Of a DNA stretch of 29,816 nt, positions 1-8,765 are shown in pieces. Position numbers and translations under genes: made by a program. The notes beneath the pieces are model-generated. The model was not told the origin of the DNA. It saw only the letters and a program-made list of their open reading frames with translations, and searched no databases. Source of the DNA: Chara braunii (Eukaryota; Streptophyta; Charophyceae; Charales; Characeae); contig BFEA01000577.1 in NCBI GenBank assembly GCA_003427395.1, forward strand, positions 746,986 to 776,801. Direction: 5' to 3'. Each line of letters starts with the position of its first letter. Position 1 is the first letter of the stretch.

Positions 1-168
1 GAAGTGTCACAAGATGAATCGCAACATGTACAAGCACTCACAACAGTGAAAACTCAAGTTTGGGAGCATCTACCGAAGGGGAAACTTCACGGAAGTGTCA
101 CAAGATGAATCACAATACTCCTAACCCCTAATCTCATGAAAAACACAAGTCCGGAAGCACACCAAGCT
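1..168. repeat. Imperfect ~91-bp tandem repeat
   Basis: The opening block GAAGTGTCACAAGATGAATC (1-20) recurs at 92-111. The following text, including TGAAAACTCAAGTTTGGGAG and its degenerate match near 136-160, repeats at the same spacing. This gives one full unit and one partial, diverged unit. No coding frame is evident. It may extend beyond the left edge of the window. Confidence 0.6.
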
Positions 169-345
169 AGGAGAAGAAGAAGAAGAAGAAGAAGAAGAAG
201 AAGAAGAAGGAAGAAGGGGAAGGATGGAGAAGAAGAAGGAGAGGAAGGAGAGGAAGAAGAAGAAGAAGACGAAGAAGAAGAAGGAGAAGAAAAGGGAGAA
301 GAGGAAGAAGAAGAAGAAGAAGAAGAAGAAGAAGAGGAGGCTTCC
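169..345. repeat. GAA/GAG-rich microsatellite tract
   Basis: About 175 bases are built almost entirely of GAA and GGA/GAG triplets with few interruptions. Because it is a triplet repeat, every frame stays open and gives poly-Glu/Arg on the plus strand and poly-Ser, poly-Phe or poly-Leu on the minus strand. These are artefacts of composition, not genes. Such purine tracts can form triplex DNA. Confidence 0.9.
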
Positions 346-2661
346 CCTCTTTCCACTCACCTCCTTGCTAGCTCCTTGGTGATGAGGTCCCAAGCTTGGT
401 TCTAGTTCCTTGGATATGGCTTCCCTCTTCTCCAGGCTCCCCTTCTCCTTCCTCTTCCACTTCTCCTCTCAGTGTATGGCCAGCTCCTATTTCTAGGGCA
501 GTGGAGTCCTTCCCTCTCTAAGGGCTAAGGGGACCCCAACCAGCCTCTCCTTCTACCTCACAGCCTGAGGGCTATGGCGGACCTCCTTCCCTAGCTCCCT
601 AGTCCTCCTCCCTTCCTCAAAGCACCATAGCCAGGNTTCAAGGCTAGCACCGACTCACTCCTCCTTGCCCTACTCTCACTAGTGCTCTCACGGGCTCAAA
701 CTGGCAGCATGGGCACCTCTCATGCTCAAATGGGAGTGGCGGGCAGCACTCCCAACTTATGTAGGCTGGAACTAGTGCACTGCCTAGCCCCTAGGCCTCT
801 CCAAGTGCCCCCTTGGTAGGCCGAGGTACCTCCAAGGCCAAAATTCAAGTTTTTGTCTCTCTGAAGGTACCCGGACCCTATTTTGGCCGGATACATGCAG
901 CCGAAGTGGCTGGTACCACTTCGGACCACTCATAGGCCTACCCCGGCCTCTTTTCCTTCCCAAGCTGCTGTCTTTTTGGGGTACCCATGCCCAAAATGCT
1001 GCCTTCGGTGAAAATTGAGGGCCTAAAGGCCCTTTTCTTGTCTTTTTCCAGATGTAGGCCCTTTTGGAGTAGGCCGTTGCATTTTTCAAGTGGCGGCATC
1101 CATCTCAGCTTTAGATCTGGCTGAGATCCAAGGTCTACAATGCTCCGGCCTCTTTTCAAGTCTCCCGACCTCCAAAATTGAGGCCTTTGCTTCAATTTTC
1201 AACTTTCTGATGAATCTGGCCGAACCCTTGGGCCAAATTCCCAATTTTGTCCTTTTCCTTGCTTTGTTTTCCCTCCATTTTGCTGCCACCTCATTCCGGA
1301 GCTAGCCGTTTTGTGTCAGCCCACAAAAACCGGCTAGATCTCCTCCTTCACAATATCTGATCTCAGATCTAAGGTTAAAAAAATAGCCGGCCAACTCACA
1401 TCAGCATTTTTCTGCATTTTTGTTGATTTAACTTAGATATTGCAGAGATAATGCCCCAAGGGCTTTACCTCTGCAATCCGGACTGCCCTCCTAGAATCTT
1501 GGAGGGATGAGGTCATCATTGAGACCTGCCAGTCCCTACTGCCGCAGTCCCAGCCTGGCGGCATTTTTTTCTCCACCTTTTCCTCCCTCTTTGTCTCTTC
1601 TTCCTCCTTTTTCTCCCCCTTTTCTGTCCTTCCTCCTTTATTTCTGTTGGGACAAGTATCCAACAGCTATTTTCCCTCTTTCTAGTTGTTGGACCCCACC
1701 CAAAGTCTGATTTTGCAGCCGGCACATGGCCGTTGTGCCTCGGACTGCAGTCTGGGCACCCCCGCGGCTCTAGGGGCTCCATTTGGCCGCCTCTATTCCC
1801 GGTCTAGGTCCCTTTCACTCCGATTTTCCCCGGGCAACCCTTTTTCCTTGCGGCCCTCCTGGAACTTTATTTTTCTTGGCTCGGCTGGCCCCGACCATTC
1901 CGGATTGTCAGCCAGGACTCCTTGCCGCTACTGCTCTACTTTTCTCGTGGCCTCCCGCGTCGGCGCTTGCCGCGTCGGTGTTTGGTGTATTTTTCCCATC
2001 CTGACCCATGGTCCAATTGGGCCGTCCGCAGGCGCCACCTGGCTATTTTTACTGTCTACCCCGTTCAGTTCAGGACTCCTCTGGGGCATCCCAGGTCCTT
2101 TCCGAATTTTCTCGTGTCACCCCCACTCCTTTTCATTTTGTCAGTGATTCTCCATCGACGCCCCGACTTTTTCCTGCTTTTTCGCTCATCTTAGTTCCCC
2201 CCCGTCATTTTCGGCTTCGCCCCGGGTGATGTTCCTGGTTTCCCTTGGTCCGTCTGGCGTCCTCGTCGTCCAATTGCCGGTTATTTCACCGACGTCTTCT
2301 GATACTTGGTTCTTCGTGGCCTCCTCATACTTGGTTCCGTCGACTGTTCTTGACACTTCCCTGTTCACAAGTTGCGTCTTCTACATTTGCGTATTCGTAG
2401 CCGTCTCTCCTGTTTTTGCCAGCTTCCCTCGTCGTTTTCTACCCGATAGGCCGCTCTCCGCAGACGGCCCGTCTTTTCCGCGTCTCGTCACTGCTCCCGA
2501 TTTTCTCTGATGTGCACAAATCGGCCAAATCCAAGTTCTCGAGTGACGAAAATTCATTCGGGACCCACCGGTCCCGACACCGATCTCCCGTAATTGGTCC
2601 ATCCTTCCCATCCTAAGATCCCTCATTGTTATCGCGCAGAAAATCACGCGGCACAGAAACC
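346..2661. other. No gene identified; C/T-rich noncoding stretch
   Basis: I see no convincing coding region here. The plus strand is markedly C/T-rich, and the moderate ORFs (for example 1686-2147) lack domain-like composition. One ambiguous base sits at 636. The minus strand contains an AATAAA-like motif near 1635-1650 and several short inverted repeats. The region could be the remains of a long terminal repeat whose edge is at 2672 (see that entry), but no partner copy is present to prove it. Confidence 0.5.
1439..1477. other. Perfect 9-bp-stem hairpin
   Basis: ATTGCAGAG (1439-1447) pairs with CTCTGCAAT (1469-1477). Inside the loop a second short stem, GCCC/GGGC, is possible. It lies in otherwise gene-free sequence. 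It might be a structured RNA element of a decayed retroelement leader, but nothing ties it to a transcript. Confidence 0.4.
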
Positions 2662-2672
2662 GGTTCGTCACA
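2662..2672 (-). other. Possible edge of a second LTR (TGTGACGAACC)
   Basis: On the minus strand these 11 bases read TGTGACGAACC, identical to the sequence at the outer edge of both LTRs of the large gypsy element (6107-6117 and 16591-16601). The sequences beyond the 11-mer differ. A TG-initial LTR start of a related element, running leftward from 2672, would explain both the match and the abrupt end of HARBI1-like similarity just to the right. Only one edge is visible, so this is a weak call. Confidence 0.25.
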
Positions 2673-2698
2673 GGCCATTGCACAAACCCAATCCTAGA

Positions 2699-2860
2699 CT
2701 ATGTGTAGTAGCCCCCTGTCGCCCACCTAATTAAAGCGCAAGCAAACTTGAACTTCTTCCCCGCTGGGATTGCCTGCCTCCAATTCGTAGTTTGCGGTTG
2801 GATAAGGGGAGCAATTCGAGCGAGGATGTCATTCAACATCGGTCGAGGGAGTGTGACACG
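2699..2860 (-). pseudogene. HARBI1-like transposase-derived protein, downstream half of a split exon
   Basis: The minus-strand frame just outside the left LTR reads TLPRPMLNDILARIAPLI, then QPQTTNWRQAIPAGKKF and ALIRWATGGYY. This spacing matches the N-terminal part of PIF/Harbinger transposases and HARBI1-like proteins (RP-hydrophobic block, an R-x-AIP segment, then a hydrophobic W/LATG motif). That segment lies before the DDE nuclease core in this family. The frame stops at 2699-2701, well before any catalytic residues, so this is a fragment. It is in phase with the upstream half at 16599-16948 once the intervening retrotransposon and one copy of the 5-bp duplication (ACACG at 2856-2860) are disregarded. 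Whether the source was a domesticated gene or a Harbinger transposon is open. Confidence 0.6.
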
Positions 2861-3101
2861 CAACCTCACGCCCTGTGCTGTCTTCCGTTCGGAGCACGAA
2901 GGATGCGGAAAGAAAGCCCAGAAAAACAGCAAGATGGGGTGTGCCAAGGATTCTTAGAAAATTGAGTGTGGGGACATAGACAGAACTGAAATCCCCCGTG
3001 TTGGCCCGATGAAGTAAGTCGGTTGCTTTCGCGGGTCACGGAATGCGCGTGCGGGCACGGCGCGAAAAAAGAAAAATCCAAATTCAATCCAAAAAGTATT
3101 G

Positions 3102-4143
3102 TCAAACTTCCCACCGCGCTACGGCTCTTCGTTTAGAGCGAAAGGGCTTCGGTACACTCCGCGTGTCCCGTTTCTGTATCAAGTCCCGATGTCCCTCGTT
3201 GGTCAGTTCCGAGTCCGACGTGGAGGGTCTCCTCCGCGTGGCTTTTTCCTCGTGCTCGTCTTCACTCCGTATTCGGTAGTGGAAGCCCTTTGATTCGTAG
3301 CGGTCGAAACGCTGGCACTCAGTGCACACAACAGAAAAAATTTGGAGAATTAAATAATCATTCTAGAGTAAAATTACATTCTAAATTTCAAATTTTCATT
3401 CCATCTTAAAAAATGTCATTCCAATTTTAAAATTTTTCGTCTCACTTGAAAACTTTCCTTCCAAGAATGGGGTATCCTTTCTTATTTGAACTACATGCTA
3501 GAGATGGAATGAAAGTCGAGATGAGTTCATGAAATATATTAATTGGACTGCCATTCTAAGTAAGGATTTCCAGTCATAAATAGGTTAATCCAATCTAAAT
3601 TAGACTTTATTGTTGTAGTAGAATGAAAGTCTAATTAAAACATTTCATAAACTCGTCCAGACTTTCATTCCATCTTGAACAAATAGATGTAGTTGGAATG
3701 AAAAACTCATATTTAGACGGGAACTTATCAAATTAAATTGAAAATTTTAGAATTGGACAAATATTGGAATGATAATTTATAAATATGAAGGATTTTTTTT
3801 TTATGGAACGTTTTTTCGTCTTTCATTTCTCATGGGAATTTTTCTGTTGCAGGGTTCGAGGCCAATGGGGCGCCACTGCCGTCCACGGAATGACGATCAG
3901 CTCGTTAAATGGCAACAATACTGAGTAAGGCGGAAAGTGCGTATCGACAATGACAAAGTCCGCGTCCAGAACAACGATTTTCGGGAGGGAAGTAATATCG
4001 ACCGCCGATCCTTGCGACAACTTCTCGTACGTCCCACTCGCAAACACGTGTCCTTTCCTCGTTATAAGGGAACAGACGCGTTGGCGTGGGAGACACGGGA
4101 GGCTGGCGCCCAATCCAGGTGCGCCCGTCAGTCCACATGTCAA
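3102..4143 (-). pseudogene. LTR-encoded ORF, left copy, interrupted by a MITE
   Basis: The sense-strand frame begins after a stop near 4150 and runs through GHVFASGTYEKL, DITSLPKIVVLDADFVIVDT, HFPPYSVLL and PWTAVAPHWPRTL. It breaks at the MITE (3329-3849) and resumes in the correct phase at 3329 with CTECQRFDRYESK and FHYRIRSEDEHEE, ending at 3102. The insertion plus its 2-bp duplication is 523 bases, which exactly accounts for the phase. The frame has a CxxC pair but I recognise no family. There is no ATG at the front, so it may be a spliced exon or not a gene. It lies inside the LTR, so it is present at both ends of the element. Confidence 0.4.
3329..3849. mobile_element. Fold-back MITE inserted in the left LTR
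   Basis: The ends are inverted: CAACAGAAAAA at 3329 and TTTTTCTGTTG ending at 3849. A 2-bp CA repeats on both sides (3327-3328 and 3850-3851). The right LTR keeps the empty site, GTGCACAGGG, near 14340-14350, which defines the insertion exactly. The element is AT-rich, unlike its host, and folds back on itself: AGATGGAATGAAAGTC with its flank (3503-3536) matches the reverse complement of 3642-3676. It has no coding capacity. The superfamily is uncertain because a 2-bp CA duplication fits no common family cleanly. Confidence 0.85.
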
Positions 4144-5217
4144 TCAATCGAAATGAGTTTGCAAAAACCCCGAGACGTCATCAAAAAGTACAATCGTAAA
4201 AACCAACTAATATTTTTCTTCCTTTCGACACGAGAGAAACATTTTACAGAGCTCGTACAACCATGCAGTAATCGGGTTGGAGTTTCGAGGGACCAACCCA
4301 TTACTCAGGTTCAGCAGGCCAAATCGACGTAAATCCGAGGCACCTTGCTCTTTCAAGGCTGCCCCGCAAACCGGCTGCAGATGTCGTGCAGTATAAGGCA
4401 GATGGCATGCGTAGTGCATTCAGAACGACAAATCTAAACACTCTTGCATTCTCGAACAAGATCCCGTCGAGCTCTATGTCTAACCAAAACAAAATCCACA
4501 TACAAGCATTTTCCTTTCTATGCATACATCCACTGTGGAAGGTGCGAAAATGACAATTGTGCATCAACTCCTTCCACAAATCAGAAACAAATCGGGGGAT
4601 AGTACACACGCATCCACCGTTCACAAGACAAGATGATTGAGTTCCTTTGCATCCGGGGATTACCCAGGAAACTAATGGAAGAGTTCCGGAAGAAGTTCTT
4701 CTACGCAGGAAATCACAAGGATTCACTTCTGTTCACAGGAGAGACAGACTCATAACACATCGTCATTCAGATCAGAGAGAGAAAGGGGAGAGATGGACAA
4801 GAAATGTTGAGACAGGAGACACTAGGATCCGAAAAGAGAACGTTCGGCTTCGCAGTCGTGAACTCACACCAAAGGAAAATGATCCGCAACAGTGAAGGCG
4901 CATTCGCCGTGAAATTCTAATATGGCCCTGGGCCAATCATCCACTCAACTCCAATTACCGATCCTCATACCCACACCGACGATCCCGGTCGTCGCGTGCT
5001 AACTTCCCCCACTGCGATCGTTACCCCGCTGACGCAAGCTCGACACGGCTCGCCCGGATCCCACAGTCCGTCGTGGTGATCAAGCGCGCAACCGGCCAGC
5101 CTACAGTCAGCCCGTCAGGACTTTTCGACTCGCACCAAATGCATCACCTAGCCACTTCTTCCCGGAAGCTGGCTTGGGAGTTGAAAGCGTAAGAGAGATT
5201 AGCGGGCGCGCTTGCAG

Positions 5218-5225
5218 AATTTATA
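5218..5225 (-). promoter_or_regulatory. TATA-like box in left LTR
   Basis: The minus strand reads ACTATAAATTC here and the same motif is conserved in the right LTR at 15701-15708. It is the best TATA match in the LTR. In this 3' copy it would drive transcription leftward, out of the element into the HARBI1-like remnant. Confidence 0.4.
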
Positions 5226-6114
5226 GTTGTGAGAAGGAAGACAGAAGAAAGAGAAGGCGGAGGGAAAATCGAGGTGTAGGAGGAGAAGATTCAGCGGGGG
5301 GTGCTCAAGGAAAACCATGTTGATCCTTCGGAACCCAATGTTCAGCCAATCAGATTCGTCGCACAATATGAAGATCCTCTTACTCAACGCGTTTGATTGG
5401 TGAGCGGGGGTAATCGAAGGATCAACAGGGTTTCGTGAGCCAAGGTTGAAGAGCGAGAAGGAAAGAGGCGCGAGAAGCAGCGTGAGACGGGTCTAAGATT
5501 CAGATGATCAAGAAAGGAAAACAGGCGCGCAAAGAGCAAAGATAGGGAAAACAGTTGCGATAGGAGAAGAAGAGGAGGGGGAAGGGAGGGAGAAGAGGGC
5601 ACGGGGGAAGAATGACGTGGGAAATAAGGAGGAGGAAGCTCGCATGCGCGGCGCCGACAACAAGGGAAAAAAGCACCAAAACAGTTAAAGCTTGCCTATG
5701 TCCTAAACCAATTCAAAAATTGAAATCACCATATCCGTGCGCGAAAGTCGACGAGGGAAAAAGAAGTCCTATGCCTATCCGTATTCTCACAAAATTCTTA
5801 GAGTTTTCTCCGACATGACCGAGAACATTCATGCACAAAAAAAAGAACGCGTCGAGTTCCGCTTATTCCGGAATTCCTAACTGTCGAGCCCGATTCCTAG
5901 TGCGCTCGCTAAGGCGCACACAATTTCCTTTGCATTTCCCGAATTACAAAAAACAGAATTCCAAGAATCAATAGAACCTCTGAAAAATGGGGGCCCAAAC
6001 AAGGCACCTGAAATCAAGAAAAGCGACGGGGGCTTTGTTGGGCCAGTATGATACAAAAGAAGGAATTGATTCAAGGGGTACAAAAGATAGCACAGGGTCA
6101 GGATGTGGTTCGTC

Positions 6115-6698
6115 ACATATGTGACGCGCAAGGGGTTCCAAAACTATGCGATCTCCTGATTGCATGAAACCTCGAACAAAGGAAGTGAGAGGAGACGAAG
6201 AAGCAGGAAGAGGAGAAACTTAGATCAGCACAATCCAAGTCAGGAGAGAAAACTGAGTCGGGGTATGGGTTGGCGACAACATCAGTGTTAAGATCTCTGT
6301 GATGCATGCCAGCTCGTGCTGTTTCGGATCCCATTCTCTGTAGTCCAATCATATGAACCCCCTGCCCTTCAATCTTCGGAGATCGTCCAGGTGGCACCGT
6401 CATGGTCCACCAGGTCTCCGTGTGCTCTGCACTCCCAGTCCAGCGCAATCCGTCGAATCAGAGCATGTGTTGACGTCATCGTCAATGGCGTGATCTTCGC
6501 GAAACTGCTGATTCATGCTGCTCGGGGGACACGTGTCGATCTCTCCAATCGATCGCCGCGGAGAGCCTTCCATATGCCACTTACCGTGAGAAAGAGTGTG
6601 GATGTCATCCAGTGTGGCAAGCCTAATCACCTAATCCCTAGAACGGTAATTGACAAGAAGAGGGTGGGATGCGCCGCCGTCGTGACACGTGGCGGGTA
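6115..6698. other. Internal 3' noncoding region of the retrotransposon
   Basis: Between the last accessory ORF and the left LTR I see no convincing gene. The plus strand is purine-rich at about 6175-6225, so the element's sense strand is pyrimidine-rich there. No canonical polypurine tract abuts the LTR. The palindrome GTCACATATGTGAC spans the internal edge of the LTR at 6113-6126. Confidence 0.5.
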
Positions 6699-7028
6699 TC
6701 AGTGCCGCGTAAGGATGGGAAAGTATACATTGTACATGGAGGGGTGCCGACGGGGAGGGTTGGGGGGAAGCGGGGGTAAGTAGCAGTCCATCCCTTCCAC
6801 TGTCACAAGAAGCTCCTCGTAGCGGATGATCCGGTGAAAGCGGGGAAATCGGTCGTCGCTGTGAGGGAGGGAGGCGAGGTAGTCAGGGTAGAGAGTGGAG
6901 AAAGCACAGAAGAGCGCCGCGCAAAATAGCTCGTGATTGCGGCATGCAGGGATGGTTCCTGTGATTACGCAGTAGACTTCTACCGCGTTGCTCTGCTCCC
7001 ACGCGGCACTAAACAAAAGGACATGCAA
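6699..7028 (-). CDS. Accessory ORF 5 of the retrotransposon, 109 aa, unknown function
   Basis: A sense-strand ORF starting at ATG 7028, 148 bases downstream of accessory ORF 4. Its product is Cys- and aromatic-rich with a hydrophobic middle (ELFCAALFCAFSTLYPDYL), then an FPRFHRIIRYEELLVTVEG segment. I recognise no family. Its style (short globular domain with scattered Cys and Phe) resembles the 173-aa accessory ORF, and the two could be diverged relatives, but this is only an impression. It could also be a chance frame. Confidence 0.35.
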   Translation of the reverse strand: MHVLLFSAAWEQSNAVEVYCVITGTIPACRNHELFCAALFCAFSTLYPDYLASLPHSDDRFPRFHRIIRYEELLVTVEGMDCYLPPLPPNPPRRHPSMYNVYFPILTRH

Positions 7029-7176
7029 ACAGAAGACGGGGGTTGGGCATTGAAGGGAAGGATGGGGATGGACGGTGACGGCAAGGCGAGTGGACTAGAA
7101 GTGATGGAAGGTATTGGGAGGGAAGGGGTTGCGAGTGAAGGTGACGGGGATAGAGATTTAACGGAGGGTGAGGTAA

Positions 7177-8247
7177 TCAAGGGGACGGCGGGATAATGAC
7201 CGGGGACGAAGGCCGATCCCCCGCATCGATATGTGGACGAACTGGGGGACGGGCTGAGGTGGAGGGGGAGGGGGATCGGCTCCGTCTCCGTCGCGATGCG
7301 CTCGGAGTCATGGCCGCAGGGTTGCCATCTTCGGGCTTGGGGGGCTCCGGATCCCGGGTCAGGTCGTCGTTGATGCGCAGATTCGCCGCGCTGGCGAACT
7401 CCAGCTGCCTTTTCCCGGCGGCGATTTTTTCCCTCTTACGTGCCGCCTCGGGATCTTCCACCTTTGTGCCTGTGCGCGCCGCTTCTTCCGACAAGGCTTC
7501 CCACTCCGATCCGGCTTCCTTCTCTTGGTCGTCTTCTTCCTCCTCCTCCTTTACACTCTGCTCCCCTTCACTGTGCTCACTATGACTCCCTTCCTCCGAC
7601 GTTTCTTCTTCGGCGTCGCCCTCTTCTTCAGTGGCTTCTTCTTGTCCTTCTCCTTCAACCGCCTCCTCGGACGTATCTTGCTTCGGATAGAAGGCAAGAT
7701 TGATGATTCCGTACGGTTTCAAGTACTCCTGCTGTGACGGCAGGGCGCTTTCACTCCCTGGTTCCTCCAAACACGCAGTCCACTGAAGATACGGTGCCAA
7801 TGTCCGCGTAAGGACGTGAGGAGCCGGATTCTCGTCACTTTGCGAAACGATATCAAGAGAGAGGTCGTCGACCAGTTGCGCGAGCGGGACGACGAGTTCC
7901 TGGGCAATTAGCTGGCGATGTCCCGGCCGCACCGAACCGAAGAGAAAACCGAGAAGATCGCCCTCTACGTCAGTTCTCCAGGCCTGGATAATCAACAGCT
8001 CCAGGTACTCAATCCACCCCTGATGCTCGTCGGTCCGCGTCCACGTCACCTTCACTCTGGCCAAGCACACAGACAGATCGACAAAAGTCTCGCGCCACAC
8101 CCGCCAATGCCTGGGATCAAGGAGCGGGACTGCAAGGGGCTCGAGCAAGAAGGAAAGACGAGGATGAAGATCGGATTGCCAGAAGGTGGGGAAAAGAGAG
8201 GGAAGATCGAAGGTGGAGAGAGGAGCGAGAGGAGCGGCGCGGTTCAT
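7177..8247 (-). CDS. Accessory ORF 4 of the retrotransposon, 356 aa, acidic/RS-tailed protein
   Basis: An uninterrupted sense-strand ORF of 356 codons, in contrast to the gag-pol frame upstream which has stops. Its ATG overlaps the stop of accessory ORF 3 as ATGA (8247-8244), an arrangement compatible with termination-reinitiation. Residues 1-190 look globular (WRVWRETFVDLSVCLARVK, then a leucine-rich segment at 110-130). Residues 191-256 are strongly acidic, with runs of Glu. Residues 264-290 are basic (ARKREKIAAGKR). Residues 318-332 form an Arg/Ser tail (SRRRRSRSPSPS), and the C-terminus is Pro-rich. There is no signal peptide or clear membrane span, so an envelope role is unlikely. The tail could bind nucleic acid or act as a nuclear signal. 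I do not recognise the family. Low-complexity sequence alone can keep frames open, which lowers confidence in the second half. Confidence 0.55.
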   Translation of the reverse strand: MNRAAPLAPLSTFDLPSLFPTFWQSDLHPRLSFLLEPLAVPLLDPRHWRVWRETFVDLSVCLARVKVTWTRTDEHQGWIEYLELLIIQAWRTDVEGDLLGFLFGSVRPGHRQLIAQELVVPLAQLVDDLSLDIVSQSDENPAPHVLTRTLAPYLQWTACLEEPGSESALPSQQEYLKPYGIINLAFYPKQDTSEEAVEGEGQEEATEEEGDAEEETSEEGSHSEHSEGEQSVKEEEEEDDQEKEAGSEWEALSEEAARTGTKVEDPEAARKREKIAAGKRQLEFASAANLRINDDLTRDPEPPKPEDGNPAAMTPSASRRRRSRSPSPSTSARPPVRPHIDAGDRPSSPVIIPPSP

Positions 8248-8765
8248 TGGGGGCGTTGGAAGGGGATGAGTGTGGGGAGCACAACTGCCGGCTGGCGCGT
8301 AGAGGTGCGGATCCCATCGAAGTCAGTCCCGTACGTCGGGACGAGGTTGTACTCGGGGCGCACAAGACCGTGATGCCACTCAGCCGATAACTGCTGCGAC
8401 CACTCTCGTAATGAGGTCAGGATCGCGTCGGTATGTCGAAGCGAGATGACCGCGCTGATATCGCCGCTGAAGGCAGCGACCGTGGTGACGTGGCTCGTTC
8501 CTGGAGCTGCCCGCCGATGGAATGCCACCACCTCTGCCAATACTACTGCCTGCGGACTTCCTGCGAATCGGAACGCAGCGGCGGCACACACACCCTCGGT
8601 GCAGAAGAATTGCGCCAGTCGTTGAAGATCAGGACTGAGTCGTGGATGGCGAACTTGTCGGATCTCCGAGATGTAGCCACGTGGCTGCAGCAGATGATTG
8701 CCAAGGGCTTGCTCCGTGATGAAACTCATGGCGAGGACGGGGAAGAAGATGAGAGATGGGAACAA
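8244..8765 (-). CDS. Accessory ORF 3 of the retrotransposon, 173 aa, unknown function
   Basis: A sense-strand ORF that begins within the end of the integrase frame (which stops at 8726) and ends in the ATGA overlap with accessory ORF 4. The first ATG (8765) gives a short hydrophobic start; an internal Met at about residue 13 (MSFITEQALGNHLLQPRGY) is an equally good start. The body has an Ala/Val-rich core (AAAFRFAGSPQAVVLAEVV) and a TDAILTSLREWSQQLSAEWH helix-like segment. No zinc, protease or membrane signature is visible. Its position, between integrase and LTR, is where extra genes sit in some gypsy elements, but nothing suggests an envelope protein. Confidence 0.5.
   Translation of the reverse strand: MFPSLIFFPVLAMSFITEQALGNHLLQPRGYISEIRQVRHPRLSPDLQRLAQFFCTEGVCAAAAFRFAGSPQAVVLAEVVAFHRRAAPGTSHVTTVAAFSGDISAVISLRHTDAILTSLREWSQQLSAEWHHGLVRPEYNLVPTYGTDFDGIRTSTRQPAVVLPTLIPFQRPQ

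Larger units (their letters stand above)
2861..6114 (-). repeat. Left LTR (3' LTR of the minus-strand element)
   Basis: It is homologous along its whole length to 13880-16598, from CAACCTCA(C/T)GCC at the left to GATGTGGTTCGTC at the right. Similarity continues 4 bases further (ACAT) by chance or as part of the LTR. Two differences explain the extra length: a 521-bp MITE plus 2-bp duplication at 3327-3851, and about 13 bases near 3972-3986 that the other LTR lacks. It carries a conserved TATA-like site and a broken sense ORF. The TGTGACACG at 2852 could alternatively be read as part of the LTR end because it mirrors TGTGAC at the other end. Confidence 0.85.

Noticed and set aside
87-405. Poly-Ser, poly-Phe and poly-Glu/Arg frames on both strands
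   Set aside because: They arise from the GAA-rich microsatellite, which keeps every frame open; no nonrepetitive protein sequence is present.
1686-2147. Plus-strand 153-codon frame
   Set aside because: Composition follows the C/T-rich DNA (Ser, Pro, Phe, Leu); no domain, and two other frames overlap it equally well.
4301-4726. Second sense-strand ORF in the LTR (141 codons left; one TGA in the right copy)
   Set aside because: Possibly part of the same LTR coding capacity, but no motif is visible and one stop in the sister copy leaves it no better than chance.
6316-6783. Plus-strand 155-codon frame near the 3' end of the retrotransposon
   Set aside because: Opposite to element orientation, no recognisable motif, overlaps accessory ORF 5 on the other strand.
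7196-8373. Plus-strand frames opposite the accessory ORFs
   Set aside because: Shadows of the minus-strand ORFs, dominated by complements of Glu-rich codons.
6699-8765. Envelope (env) gene of an errantivirus-like element
   Set aside because: No signal peptide, furin-like site or C-terminal membrane anchor in any of the three ORFs.
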